Below, one piece after another: positions 9,515 to 19,300 of a DNA stretch of 64,000 nucleotides. The notes below the pieces were generated by a model, which saw only the letters and a list, made by a program, of their open reading frames with translations, was not told the origin of the DNA and searched no databases. This DNA is from Streptomyces europaeiscabiei. GTDB lineage: Bacteria > Actinomycetota > Actinomycetes > Streptomycetales > Streptomycetaceae. The DNA is taken from positions 7,382,001 to 7,446,000 of the forward strand of contig NZ_CP107841.1 of assembly GCF_036346855.1 (NCBI RefSeq). Reading direction: 5' to 3'. The position numbers and the translations under genes are program-made. The stretch's first letter is position 1. Every line of letters begins with the position of its first letter.

Positions 9515-9549
9515 CGAAGGGGTCCCTCTGTCGCAGAGGGACCCCTTCG
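9515..9549 (-). terminator. cvn2 operon terminator
   Basis: Perfect 16-bp stem (9515-9530 / 9534-9549) with a 3-nt loop, 20 nt past the cvnD2 stop. It shares a 13-nt arm (AGGGGTCCCTCTG) with the accBE terminator, as if one was copied from the other. Confidence 0.85.
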
Positions 9550-9569
9550 TACGGCTGAGCGCCGCAGGC

Positions 9570-10151
9570 TTACCGCAGGCGGGCCATGAGCGCGTGCTCG
9601 ACGAGGGTGATCAGCGCCGACTTCGCGTCCGACCGATGCCGTGCGTCCGTCGTGATGATCGGCGTGTCGGGTCCGATCTGCAGCGCCTCGCGCACCTCGT
9701 CCGGGTTGTACGGCTGCTGGCCGTCGAAGCCGTTGAGGGCGATGACGAAGGGGAGGCCGCTGTTCTCGAAGTAGTCGACGGCGGGGAAGCAGTCGGCGAG
9801 GCGGCGGGTGTCGACGAGGACGATGGCGCCGATGGCGCCGCGGACCAGGTCGTCCCACATGAACCAGAAGCGGTCCTGGCCGGGGGTGCCGAAGAGGTAC
9901 AGGATCAGGTCCTGGTCCAGGGTGATGCGGCCGAAGTCCATGGCGACGGTCGTCGTCGTCTTGTCTCCGGTGTGGGTGAGGTCGTCGATGCCCGCTGACG
10001 CGGACGTCATCACGGCCTCGGTACGCAGCGGGTTGATCTCCGAGACGGCCCCGACGAACGTGGTCTTGCCCACGCCGAAGCCGCCCGCCACCACGATCTT
10101 CGCGGACGTGGTGGAGCGGGAAGGCCCTCCGCTAGAGCTTGCGAAGTCCAC
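9570..10151 (-). CDS. cvnD2: Conservon GTPase CvnD (cvn2)
   Basis: Ras-like small GTPase of 193 aa, the output component of a conservon, proposed in S. coelicolor to act in a membrane complex like a eukaryotic G-protein system. G1 P-loop GGFGVGKTTF lies near residue 25; G3 is GTPGQDRFWF and the base-recognition region is ALNGFDG, lacking a canonical NKxD. It starts with GTG (10151) and overlaps the end of cvnC2 by 20 nt, so translation is coupled. Remarkably, its DNA matches cvnD1 5.3 kb away without mismatch from 9724 to 10103. Confidence 0.93.
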   Translation of the reverse strand: MDFASSSGGPSRSTTSAKIVVAGGFGVGKTTFVGAVSEINPLRTEAVMTSASAGIDDLTHTGDKTTTTVAMDFGRITLDQDLILYLFGTPGQDRFWFMWDDLVRGAIGAIVLVDTRRLADCFPAVDYFENSGLPFVIALNGFDGQQPYNPDEVREALQIGPDTPIITTDARHRSDAKSALITLVEHALMARLR

Positions 10152-10701
10152 TGAGCACCCTTTCGAGCAATGTCACGGCTGGCTGGCCGCCGGCGCTCTC
10201 GTCGCCGCCGGGCTGATGAATGGCGACCAGGCCCGCCTCCGCCAAGTCGGCGACGAGGATCCTGGCCACGCCGAGAGGGATCGTCAGGAGGGCCGAGATC
10301 TCGGCCACCGACTTGATCTCCCGGCAGAGGTTGCAGATCCGCTGATGCTCGGGCAACTGGCCCTGCATCTGGTGCGGCTGCGCGGTGGTGTGCACCAGCG
10401 CCTCGATGGCGAGCTGGTAGCGAGGCCTGGTGCGGCCGCCCGTCATGGCGTACGGGCGCACCAGGGGGTTGTGCGCCGCCCCTGCGGGCGACGGCTCAGG
10501 GCTGCGGCGTTGCGGCTGCACGGGCTGGATGCGCGGCGCCGGCGGCTGGTCGTACGGCGAAGGACCGGGGCCCTGCGGTACGTACGGCTGCTGGCGGCTC
10601 GGTGCGGAGGGGAAGTTGTACCGATTCTGGTCACCCTGGCCCGGCCCCTGGCCAGGGTAGGACCAGTTGCCCGACGACGAACCGCCTGGGGGTGTTGCCA
10701 C
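10132..10701 (-). CDS. cvnC2: Conservon DUF742 protein CvnC (cvn2)
   Basis: DUF742 protein of 189 aa. I start it at GTG 10701 because GGAGGAG lies upstream at ideal spacing; an ATG at 10734 has no such site. The N-terminal ~70 residues are Pro/Gln/Tyr-rich and disordered. The C-terminal domain (from VRPYAMTGGRTRPRYQL) is a winged-helix-like DUF742 fold with LPEHQRICNLC, MPLGVARILVADLAEAGLV-type (here IPLGVARIL) and terminal LERVLSGLRKL. It is thought to bridge the CvnA kinase-like protein and the CvnD GTPase. Compared with CvnC1 it has a much longer disordered leader. Confidence 0.9.
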   Translation of the reverse strand: MATPPGGSSSGNWSYPGQGPGQGDQNRYNFPSAPSRQQPYVPQGPGPSPYDQPPAPRIQPVQPQRRSPEPSPAGAAHNPLVRPYAMTGGRTRPRYQLAIEALVHTTAQPHQMQGQLPEHQRICNLCREIKSVAEISALLTIPLGVARILVADLAEAGLVAIHQPGGDESAGGQPAVTLLERVLSGLRKL

Positions 10702-10799
10702 GTTCTCTCCTCCTCCGACTGTGCTGGCATCCATGGCTCATTGGAGGCCGCGTCCCGAAACCTTACGGCCCCGGGACGCCAAAACGCACCGTCTGACTG

Positions 10800-11222
10800 T
10801 TAGTTGAGCAGGCTGCCCTGGAGCTCCGCACGAAGATCGGGCGTCAGGACCGTACCGGCACGGTCCACCAGAAGTGCCATCTCGTACCCGATGAGACCGA
10901 TGTCGGCCTCGGGATGTGCGAGAACGGCGAGCGAGGAACCATCGGAAACGGACATGATGAAGAGGAATCCCCGCTCCATCTCCACAACCGTCTGATTGAC
11001 GCTGCCACCTTCGAAAATGCGGGAGGCGCCCGCGGTCAGAGAGGTCAGACCCGACGCGACGGCCGCCAGCTGGTCGGCACGGTCACGGGGAAACCCTTCG
11101 GACATCGCCAGAAGGAGTCCGTCGGCGGAGACCACCACCGTGTGCGACACCCCGGGGGTGTTGTCCACGAAATTGGTGATCAACCAGTTCAGGTTCTGCG
11201 CCGCCTGGCTCATCGGGCTCAC
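10800..11222 (-). CDS. cvnB2: Conservon roadblock/LC7 protein CvnB (cvn2)
   Basis: Roadblock/LC7-fold protein of 140 aa beginning (M)SPMSQAAQNLNWL. GTG 11222 directly follows the cvnA2 stop and sits 7 nt after GGAG; ATG 11213 is an alternative. Recognisable segments are NFVDNTPGVSHTVVVSADGL and FPRDRADQLAAVASGLTSL. Roadblock proteins regulate partner GTPases (as MglB does MglA), so its partner is presumably CvnD. Over its central part the protein is almost identical to CvnB1, although the DNA differs at many synonymous sites. Confidence 0.92.
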   Translation of the reverse strand: MSPMSQAAQNLNWLITNFVDNTPGVSHTVVVSADGLLLAMSEGFPRDRADQLAAVASGLTSLTAGASRIFEGGSVNQTVVEMERGFLFIMSVSDGSSLAVLAHPEADIGLIGYEMALLVDRAGTVLTPDLRAELQGSLLN

Positions 11223-11223
11223 A

Positions 11224-14200
11224 CTAACGCTCCTGGTTGTAGGTGCTGTCAGGACCACTGTGGTGATTCCTTGTGGCCTGGCCGTTCGTTTCACTGCTTG
11301 CGTTGCGCCCCCGTTGGACCCCGCGGCGCAGGTTGCTCAGCCTGCCCCGGACGTCCTCGGGAGCGCGGGAGATCTGTGGACCTCCCTGCGGGGTCGTCTG
11401 GGCGGCGCCCTCGACCAGGTTGGCCTTGGGCACCCGCCGCGGCAGGCCGGAGGAGGTGACCCCGCCCGCCTTGGGCTTCTTCAGCTGGGAGGCCTGCTGC
11501 CAGCGCGCGTCGTTGTCCGAGCGCCAGTCGCCGTTCGGTCCCCCGGCCGTCGGCTGGTCCTGGGCCACTTCCTGCCGTCCGTTCACGGCGCCCGCGCTCG
11601 TGCCGCCCGCGCTCGCGGTGGATCCGCGGCGGGGCAGGCCGGCGTCGGTCAGCGCGTGGCCGGCGGAGGGGGTGGGTCCCGGACGGTCGAAGCCTACGCG
11701 GTCCGGCTCCTTCACGTCAGCGGCCTGCGCAGATTCCGGTTCCGGAGCGTACTCGGAGCGGTACGAGTTCTGGTAGTCCTGCTGCTGCGGCCAGTCGTCC
11801 TGATAGGACGGCTCTTCGAAGCCCGAGTACGTCTCCGGGGCGCTCGTGGCGGCCGCCGCGTGCTCGTCCTGGACGGACTCCGTATAGGCGGGCTCAGGGT
11901 AACCGCCGGTAGCGGTGAACGTGTCGTTCCCGCCCGGCAGGTGCCCGTTGCCGTTCGCCACACCGTTGCCGTTCGGACCGAAGTACGCCTCGTCGTACGA
12001 CGGCTGCTGCGGCTCCTCGTACGCCGTCTGCTGGTCGTACGACCGCTGCGGGTCCACGTACGCCGTCGCGCCGTTGTCGTAGGACGGCTCGGGCGACTGG
12101 AAGTCGTCGCCGTAGCGCGGCGTCTGGCCCGCGGGCAGCTGCGGGTGCGCCTGGGCCTCCAGTGCCGCGCGACGCTCGTCGCGCATCAGCGAACGGCCCA
12201 CGGGGTCCAGGTCGCGGATGTCGTCCGGCACCTCGTAGCGGCTGTCGTCGAAGCCCAGCTCGGCGGCGGTCCGCATCGGGGCCATGGCCGGCTGCTGGAA
12301 CGCGTGCTGCTGTTCCGGGATGATCTGCGAGACCGTGAACTGGTCGGCCGCCGGCTGCTGCTCGCCACCGCCACCGTGGGTGATGACGTCGGGGAGCATG
12401 ACCAGCGAGGTCGTACCGGCCTGTTCGCCCGAGGGGCGCAGCTGGACGCGGATGCCGTGCCGGTCGGACAGTCGGCCGACCACGAAGAGACCCATGCGCT
12501 GCGAGATCGCGGCGTCCACGGTCGGCGGGTTGGCCAGCTTGTGGTTGATGTCCGCGAAGTCCTCGGCGGTGAGGCCGATGCCCTTGTCGTGGATCTCGAT
12601 CATCACACGGCCGTCGGGGAGACGGGTCGCGGTGACACGGACCTTGGTCTGCGGGGAGGAGAACGTGGTGGCGTTCTCCAGGAGCTCGGCGAGCAGGTGC
12701 ACGAGGTCGGTCACGGCGCGGCCGTGGATCTCGGCCTCCGGGACGCCGGAGAGCTCGATGCGCTCGTACTGCTCCACCTCGGAGGAGGCGGCGCGCAACA
12801 CGTCGACCAGCGGGACCGGCTGGTCCCAGCGGCGGCCGGGCTCCTCGCCGGCGAGGACCAGGAGGTTCTCGCCGTTGCGGCGCATACGGGTCGCCAGGTG
12901 GTCCAGCTTGAAGAGGTTCTCCAGCTGGTCCGGGTCGGCCTCGTTGTTCTCCAGGTCGGTGATCAGGGTCAGCTGGCCCTCGATCAGCGACTGGTTGCGG
13001 CGCGAGAGGTTGGTGAAGATCGCGTTGATGTTGCCCCGCAGGAGGGCCTGCTCGGCGGCGAGCCGGACGGCCTCGCGGTGGACCTGATCGAAGGCGCGGG
13101 CGACTTCGCCGATCTCGTCCGTGGTGTTGATGGGGATCGGCGCGACCCGGGTGTCGACCCGGCCGGGGTCGGTGCGCGAGAGCTGGTCGACCAGCATCGG
13201 CAGACGCTGCTCGGCGATGCCGAAGGCGGCGTTGCGCAGCTGGCGCATCGCGCGGCTCATCTGGCGGGCCATGATCCCGGCGATGATGAACGCCGCGAGC
13301 AGGGCGACGATGACGATGGCGCCGTTGATGTAGGCGTCACGCTGGGCGTCGGAGGCGATCTGGCCGGCCTCGGACACGGCGCGGTTGATCAGTTCGGTCT
13401 CGACCTCGCTGTAGCCCTCGAACTTCAGCGTGGAGGCCGCCATCCAGTTCTGGTAGGTGACGCCCTGCTTCGCCAGGTCCTCGGCGTTGGCGCCGCTGCC
13501 GATCGCCTGGATCATCTTCAGCATGGTGTCCGGCGGCGGAACGTAGTTCGCGTCCTTGGCCGCGGCCTCGGCGGCCTGCTTCTTGCCCTCTTCGGTCTTC
13601 TGCGCCATGACCGACTGCAGACGCGCGGCGTCGGCCTCGGTACCACCGGAGACGTACTCCTGTACGGCGATGTTCTCCAGGTACGCGTACGAGGTGAACG
13701 CGGTGACCTGCTGACGGAACACCCTCTCGTCCTCGCTGGGCCGGACCAGCAGGTGGGTGCCGATCGAGCGCTGCAGAGAGGCGGCGCCCTTGGCGAGCGT
13801 GACCGCGTAGACCGTACGGCCGTACGCGGTGATGTTGCCGGTACCGAGTCCGAGCTCGTTGGAGAACTCCGCCAGGAGGTGCTCGACGGTGACGTAGCCC
13901 TCTTCGGTCTGTACCGGGTCGGCGGCCCGGGTGAAGGCGGTCTGCCGGAGTTTCTCCAGCGCCGGCTCGGCCTCCTCCACCAGACGCAGACGGCGCTCCA
14001 GGCCCTGCCCGGCCGGCATCCCGACGACCTCCGCGTGGAAGGCGTCCGCCTTCTCGTCGGTGAAGGCGCGGGCGTCCTTGACGACATCGCTGTCCCGGTC
14101 GCCGTCCAGCAGCGGCTGGGCGGAGATGTCACGCTCGTTGAGCAGCGCTTCGGCGTAGACACCGGCGGCGGCCACGATCTTGGCCACCTTCTCGGCGTCC

Positions 14201-14454
14201 TTCGCCTCCTGCCAGGTGTCGATCGAGTTCTTCACCTGGAAGCCGCCCATGATCAGGCCGACCAGCACGGGTATGAGGAGGATCGCGTTCAGACGCGTCG
14301 GGACCCGCCAGTTGCGCGGGGAGAGACGACTGCCGCTGGGCGCGGGAGCTGCCGTCGGCTCCGGTCGGGTCACTTGTGCGGGTGCCGCTCCGCGCGACGG
14401 CGGGGTGAAATTGCCCCGCGCCGACGGCTCGGGACCTTTCTTGCTTCGCCTCAC
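11224..14454 (-). CDS. cvnA2: Conservon sensor-kinase-like CvnA (cvn2)
   Basis: Membrane histidine-kinase-like protein, 1,076 aa from GTG 14454 (product MRRSKKGPEPSARGNF). The upstream in-frame ATG at 14508 lacks a ribosome site. Order: short cytoplasmic tail, helix 1 (AILLIPVLVGLIMGGF), a ~240-residue extracellular nitrate/NIT-type sensor, helix 2 (GAIVIVALLAAFIIAGIM), HAMP, a dimerisation helix with KLDHLATRMRRNGENLLVLAG, then a GHKL ATPase domain (LLAELLENATTFSS and IEIHDKGIGLT). The last ~350 residues are Tyr/Gln/Pro-rich and unstructured. First gene of the cvn2 operon; a stop-start junction links it to cvnB2. Confidence 0.92.
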   Translation of the reverse strand: MRRSKKGPEPSARGNFTPPSRGAAPAQVTRPEPTAAPAPSGSRLSPRNWRVPTRLNAILLIPVLVGLIMGGFQVKNSIDTWQEAKDAEKVAKIVAAAGVYAEALLNERDISAQPLLDGDRDSDVVKDARAFTDEKADAFHAEVVGMPAGQGLERRLRLVEEAEPALEKLRQTAFTRAADPVQTEEGYVTVEHLLAEFSNELGLGTGNITAYGRTVYAVTLAKGAASLQRSIGTHLLVRPSEDERVFRQQVTAFTSYAYLENIAVQEYVSGGTEADAARLQSVMAQKTEEGKKQAAEAAAKDANYVPPPDTMLKMIQAIGSGANAEDLAKQGVTYQNWMAASTLKFEGYSEVETELINRAVSEAGQIASDAQRDAYINGAIVIVALLAAFIIAGIMARQMSRAMRQLRNAAFGIAEQRLPMLVDQLSRTDPGRVDTRVAPIPINTTDEIGEVARAFDQVHREAVRLAAEQALLRGNINAIFTNLSRRNQSLIEGQLTLITDLENNEADPDQLENLFKLDHLATRMRRNGENLLVLAGEEPGRRWDQPVPLVDVLRAASSEVEQYERIELSGVPEAEIHGRAVTDLVHLLAELLENATTFSSPQTKVRVTATRLPDGRVMIEIHDKGIGLTAEDFADINHKLANPPTVDAAISQRMGLFVVGRLSDRHGIRVQLRPSGEQAGTTSLVMLPDVITHGGGGEQQPAADQFTVSQIIPEQQHAFQQPAMAPMRTAAELGFDDSRYEVPDDIRDLDPVGRSLMRDERRAALEAQAHPQLPAGQTPRYGDDFQSPEPSYDNGATAYVDPQRSYDQQTAYEEPQQPSYDEAYFGPNGNGVANGNGHLPGGNDTFTATGGYPEPAYTESVQDEHAAAATSAPETYSGFEEPSYQDDWPQQQDYQNSYRSEYAPEPESAQAADVKEPDRVGFDRPGPTPSAGHALTDAGLPRRGSTASAGGTSAGAVNGRQEVAQDQPTAGGPNGDWRSDNDARWQQASQLKKPKAGGVTSSGLPRRVPKANLVEGAAQTTPQGGPQISRAPEDVRGRLSNLRRGVQRGRNASSETNGQATRNHHSGPDSTYNQER

Positions 14455-14852
14455 TCGACCAACAACCTCTCGGCGCCGGCACCTACGTCGTGCCGCGGGT
14501 GACTCCACGCCCTAGTACGTCTTTGACTAATGGGCAGTTCAGGCATTCCAGCACGTCACGCTGAGGACTTCCAAACACTGGGAGGCAACGATTCCGCGTG
14601 ATGTAAGTCCCAGATAAATCGGTCATAAAGAGCGAGCCCCGGCAAAAAGCGGGGGCATTGTGAGCGCAGCGGTACCGATCGACCGCGACGCGTGGTCGTA
14701 CCACCCTATTTCTCTGTCGAAACGTTATGAACACCGAGGCCGACCGTGTCAAAGGACACAGCCGGCTTCGGTGTAACTACGACAAGCGCCGTAGGGCGTT
14801 GTGGACTTGGGTCCTGTTTTGGGCCCAGCCGTGGTACTTCGGCCGCTCTGCC
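14455..14852. other. Intergenic region between cvn2 and cvn1
   Basis: 398 nt without a supported gene. It must hold the cvn2 promoter (minus strand), which I could not define with confidence, and it contains the cvn1 terminator at 14731-14774. Base composition is noticeably less G+C-rich than its surroundings around 14570-14650. Confidence 0.5.
14731..14774 (-). terminator. cvn1 operon terminator
   Basis: Arms 14731-14750 and 14755-14774 pair over 20 bp if G-U pairs are allowed, around an AAAG loop. It lies 79 nt past the cvnD1 stop on the minus strand. Confidence 0.7.
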
Positions 14853-15428
14853 CTACCGGAGGCGGGCCATGAGCGCGTGCTCGACGAGGGTGATCAGCGC
14901 CGACTTCGCGTCCGACCGATGCCGTGCGTCCGTCGTGATGATCGGCGTGTCGGGTCCGATCTGCAGCGCCTCGCGCACCTCGTCGGGCGTGTACGGCTGG
15001 TGCCCCTCGAAGCCGTTGAGGGCGATGACGAAGGGGAGGCCGCTGTTCTCGAAGTAGTCGACGGCGGGGAAGCAGTCGGCGAGGCGGCGGGTGTCGACGA
15101 GGACGATGGCGCCGATGGCGCCGCGGACCAGGTCGTCCCACATGAACCAGAAGCGGTCCTGGCCGGGGGTGCCGAAGAGGTACAGGATCAGGTCCTGGTC
15201 CAGGGTGATGCGGCCGAAGTCCATGGCGACGGTCGTCGTCGTCTTGTCTCCGGTGTGGGTGAGGTCGTCGATGCCCGCTGACGCGGACGTCATCACGGCC
15301 TCGGTACGCAGCGGGTTGATCTCCGAGACGGCCCCGACGAACGTGGTCTTGCCCACGCCGAAGCCGCCCGCCACCACGATCTTCGCCGAGGTGGTGGCCC
15401 GCCCCGATTCAGAGCTTCCGAAGTCCAC
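14853..15428 (-). CDS. cvnD1: Conservon GTPase CvnD (cvn1)
   Basis: 191-aa small GTPase paralogous to CvnD2. P-loop GGFGVGKTTF at 21-30, G3 GTPGQ at 86-90, ALNGF at 136-140. GTG start at 15428 overlaps cvnC1 by 20 nt, exactly the same overlap as in cvn2. The two CvnD proteins differ only in the first ~12 residues and in a short patch (EGHQPYTPDE here, DGQQPYNPDE there). In S. coelicolor, cvn1 loss impairs aerial growth, as I recall from published work. This near-identity predicts that the two GTPases share effectors while the sensors differ. Confidence 0.93.
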   Translation of the reverse strand: MDFGSSESGRATTSAKIVVAGGFGVGKTTFVGAVSEINPLRTEAVMTSASAGIDDLTHTGDKTTTTVAMDFGRITLDQDLILYLFGTPGQDRFWFMWDDLVRGAIGAIVLVDTRRLADCFPAVDYFENSGLPFVIALNGFEGHQPYTPDEVREALQIGPDTPIITTDARHRSDAKSALITLVEHALMARLR

Positions 15429-15807
15429 TGAGCACCCTTTCCAGCAGAGTCACGTCCGGGGCACCACCGGCGTTCTCGTCGCCACCGGGCTGGTGGATCG
15501 CGACGAGTCCGGCCTCGGCGAGGTCCGCGACAAGGATCCGTGCCACACCGAGCGGCATGGACAGCAGGGCCGACACCTCGGCCACCGACTTCACCTCGCG
15601 GCACAGGTGGCAGATCCGCTGGTGCTCGGGGAGCAGTCCCGACAGATGCGCGGGGTCTGCCGTCGTGCTGATCAGCGCCTCGAGGGCGAGCTGGTAACGC
15701 GGCCGCGTCCGACCACCGGTCATGGCGTACGGCCGAACCAGAGGCTGGTCGCCCTCGTCTCCGTACGGCTCTGCGTACGGATCGTGAGGAGCGGTGGGCG
15801 GGGTCAT
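15409..15807 (-). CDS. cvnC1: Conservon DUF742 protein CvnC (cvn1)
   Basis: DUF742 protein of 132 aa from ATG 15807 with GGAGG 4-8 nt upstream. Only a short acidic N-terminus (PYAEPYGDEGDQ) precedes the domain, which opens with LVRPYAMTGGRTRPRYQLALEA-type sequence and contains LLPEHQRICHLCREVKSV, MPLGVARILVADLAEAGL and the terminal LLERVLSGLRKL. The HxxIxxLCRE segment is shared with CvnC2. Translationally coupled to cvnD1. The contrast with the long Pro/Gln leader of CvnC2 suggests the leader is dispensable for the core function. Confidence 0.92.
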   Translation of the reverse strand: MTPPTAPHDPYAEPYGDEGDQPLVRPYAMTGGRTRPRYQLALEALISTTADPAHLSGLLPEHQRICHLCREVKSVAEVSALLSMPLGVARILVADLAEAGLVAIHQPGGDENAGGAPDVTLLERVLSGLRKL

Positions 15808-15916
15808 TGATCCTCCGAGCGGGACAGCAAGTCGGTCAGTCGTGCCGTCTGACGGGGGCCGGTGGGGGCTTTGGCGGCCGGACGGTGATTTGGTGAGTTG
15901 TGTGGATCCGCAGGCG

Positions 15917-16339
15917 TCAGTGGAGCAGACTGCCTTGGAGTTCGGCGCGCAGGTCGGGCGTGAGCACGGCGCCCGCGCGGTCGACGAGCAACGCCATCTC
16001 GTAACCGACCAGGCCGATGTCGCACTCGGGGTGGGCGAGGACGGCCAGGGACGATCCGTCGGAGACGGACATCAGGAAGAGGAAGCCGCGCTCCATCTCG
16101 ACCACCGTCTGGGCCACGTCCCCGCCCTCGAAGATCCGGGAGGCCCCGGCCGTGAGCGAGGTGAGCCCGGAGGCGACGGCCGCGAGCTGATCGGCACGGT
16201 CGCGCGGAAAGCCTTCCGACATCGCCAGAAGAAGGCCGTCGGCGGATACGACGACGGTGTGGGACACCCCGGGGGTGTTGTCCACAAAGTTGGTGATCAA
16301 CCAGTTGAGGTTCTGTGCCGCCTGGCTCATCTGGCTCAA
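15917..16339 (-). CDS. cvnB1: Conservon roadblock/LC7 protein CvnB (cvn1)
   Basis: 140-aa roadblock/LC7 protein. TTG 16339 follows the cvnA1 stop immediately and is 6 nt after GGAG, giving MSQMSQAAQNLNW; ATG 16330 is an alternative. Same domain as CvnB2 with scattered differences (GGDVAQT for GGSVNQT, PECDIGLV for PEADIGLI). The rare TTG start placed at a stop codon implies reinitiation, keeping CvnB in proportion to CvnA. Confidence 0.92.
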   Translation of the reverse strand: MSQMSQAAQNLNWLITNFVDNTPGVSHTVVVSADGLLLAMSEGFPRDRADQLAAVASGLTSLTAGASRIFEGGDVAQTVVEMERGFLFLMSVSDGSSLAVLAHPECDIGLVGYEMALLVDRAGAVLTPDLRAELQGSLLH

Positions 16340-19300
16340 CTAACGCTCCTGCTGGTGAGTGGGGCTCGGGAAGCTGCCGGTCTGGCCGTTGCCGGCCTGT
16401 CGACCCTGCGCGATGCCCCGACGGAGATTGGTCAGCCGGCCGCGTACGTCATCAGGCGAACGCGAGACCTGCGGACCGGTTTGGTGCTGTTGCTGCTGAG
16501 CCGTGCCCGGCACGAGGTTCGCGCGCGGGACCCGGCGCGGCAGGCCGGAGGTGGTGACCCCGCCCGCCGAAGGCTGTCGGGCACGTTCGGCCTGGCGGAC
16601 CAGGTCGTCGTTGGGTGTGCTGCGCCAGTTGGGGGAAGCAGGCGCAGCGGGGGTCGCCGGACGCTGAGGAGCGACCGGAGTCTGAGGAGCGACCGGAGCC
16701 TGGGGAGCGGGGGCGGCCTGCTGCTGCGGCGCCGAACCGTTGCCCGGCTGGTTGCCCTGCTGCTGACCGTTCTGCCCGCCCTGACCGTGGAACCAGTTGG
16801 TCTCCAGCGTGTCGTACAGCGGAGTACGGCCGTCCATCGGACCCGTCGCCGGGGGCAGTGCCTCCGGCTCCTGCGGACGCGCGGGGCGCTGCGGGGGCAT
16901 CGGGGGACGCTGCGGCGGAACCGGCGGGCGGGGCGCGCCGAAGCTCTCCCCGTTGACCTGCGGCCGCTCGAACTGGCCGGTGTCCTGGGAGTTCTGCCGA
17001 CCCGGAGCGTTGTACTGCCCGGAGCCCTGGCCGTTCTGCCGGCCGGGCGCACCGTACTGTCCCGGGTCCTGCGGGTTCGGCCGGCCCGGAGCCGGGAACT
17101 GGCCCGTGCCGGCGGCGTCGTAGCCCGGCATGGCGAACTGGCCGGTGGACGACGGGTCCTGCGAGGCGCCCCGGGACGGACCGGTGGGCGCCGGCGGAGC
17201 ACCGGCCCCGCCGAACACGTCGGAGCGGACGTAGGACCCGGTGCCGTCCTGCGGCGCGCCCGCGCCGGGGCGCTGGCTGTCGAAGTCGGCCCGCGGGGAA
17301 CGCGGGAAGTCCGTGGGCGAGCCCGGAGCCTGGCCGGGGTCGACGCGCGGCATCGGCGCGGTGACGTCCGGCTGCTCCTCGTGGCCGCGCGGGGCGTCCA
17401 GCGAGGCGCGCGGCACCGACGGCTGGGCGTTGTCGTCGCTCCAGCTCGGCGTCCGCGACGGGGAGTTGCCGCCGGGCAGCTCGGCGCGCGGGCCACCGCG
17501 GCCGGGCAGCTGCGGACGGCGCCTGCCGGAACGTTCCTTGCCCTGCTTGGGCGGCACGGCACCCGGACCGCCGTCGGTCCCGCCCTGCCGGGCCGCACCG
17601 GCGTCACCGGGGCCGCCGGCCGGGCGCAGGCCCGAACCGCCGCTCGGGAAGCCGCCCTGGCGTCCGGAGTCGTCGAAGCTCTCGAAGTTGCCGGGGCCAC
17701 CGGTCCCGGCGGCCTGCAGGCCCTGTGGGGCACCGGGCGCCTGACCGCCGCCGAACGCACCGCCGTTGCCGAACCCTCCGGCACCGGCACCGGCGCCCGC
17801 CGGAGGCCGGTTGCCCTGCGGAGGCACCGGCGGACCACCCTGCGGCCCACGCGGACCCCCGGGGTTGCCGAGACCGCCCGGACCACTGGGGTTGCCGGGG
17901 AGCGCGGCCCGCGGACCCTGGCCCGCGCCGACCTGCCCACGCTGCGGAGGGGCGCCGAGGAGGCCGCCACCGGCGGAGGGGCCGCCGAGCGGCGGACCCG
18001 ACTGGTTGCCGGCCTGGCGACGCGCGGCGGCGGCACCGGCCGCGGCCTGCGCGGCGGCCGGACCACCGGAGGAAGGCGCGCCCTGGCCGGGCTTGCCCGG
18101 GGTGGGCTTCTTGTTGCCCTGTGCCACGTCGACGGGAAGCATGACGAGGGCGGTCGTACCGCCCGAGTCGGACGGGCGCAGCTGGATACGGATGCCGTGG
18201 CGCTGCGACAGCCGGCCGACCACGAACAGACCCATGCGGCGGGAGACCGACACGTCCACGGTGGGCGGCGAGGCGAGCCGCTCGTTGATCGCCGCGAGGT
18301 CCTCGGGGGAGAGGCCGATACCCGTGTCGTGGATCTCGATCAGCACCCGGCCGTCGGGCAGCGCGTGACCGGTGACCTTGACCTTGGTCTGCGGCGAGGA
18401 GAAGGAGGTGGCGTTCTCCAGCAGCTCGGCGAGGAGGTGCACGAGGTCGTTGACCACGCGGCCGGCGACCTCGGTCGTCGGCACGGAGGACAGTTCGATG
18501 CGCTCGTACTGCTCCACCTCGGAGGCTGCGGCGCGGAGCACGTCGACCAGCGGGACCGGGCGGGTCCAGCGGCGGCCGGGTTCTTCACCGGCGAGAACGA
18601 GGAGGTTCTCACCGTTACGGCGCATGCGGGTCGCGAGGTGGTCGAGCTTGAAGAGGGAGGACAGCTGGTCCGGGTCGGCCTCGCGGGACTCCAGTTCGGA
18701 GATGAGCGACAGCTGACGCTGGATGAGGCCCTGGGAGCGGCGCGAGAGGTTGGTGAACATCGCGTTGACGTTGCCCCGCAGGAGGGCCTGCTCGGCGGCG
18801 AGGCGGACGGCCTCGCGGTGCACGTCGTCGAAGGCCGCGGCCACCTGGCCGATCTCGTCCCGGGAGTGCACACCGACCGACTCGACGGAGGTGTCGACGT
18901 CCTGCGGGTCCGACTCCGACAGCTGCTTGACCAGCTCGGGCAGCCGGTCCTGGGCGACCTTGGTCGCGGTGTCCTGCAGCCGGCGCAGCGAGCGGATCAT
19001 GGACCGGGCCACGACGAACGCGCCGACCAGGGAGACACCGAGGACGAGCAGGATCAGCGCACCGGAGATGATCGCCTCTTGCTCCGCGTCGGCGCGGAGG
19101 TTTCGGGCGGTCTGTTCCATCTCCTCGAGGAGCGAGCCCTCGATCTTCTTCATCTGCTCGATCTTGGCCGCGGAGTCGTCGGTCCAGTCCTTGTACGAGC
19201 GCTTGTCCTGCCCGCCCAGACCACCCGCGCTGGCGAGGACCCGGTCCGCGTAGACGTCGGAGGCCTCGATGGTGGGGCTCGCGTCGTCGATCGGCCTGGT

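Noticed and set aside
10996..14502. A 1,168-codon plus-strand frame across cvnA2
   Set aside because: Same reason: antisense mirror of a well-supported gene; no ribosome site and biased composition.
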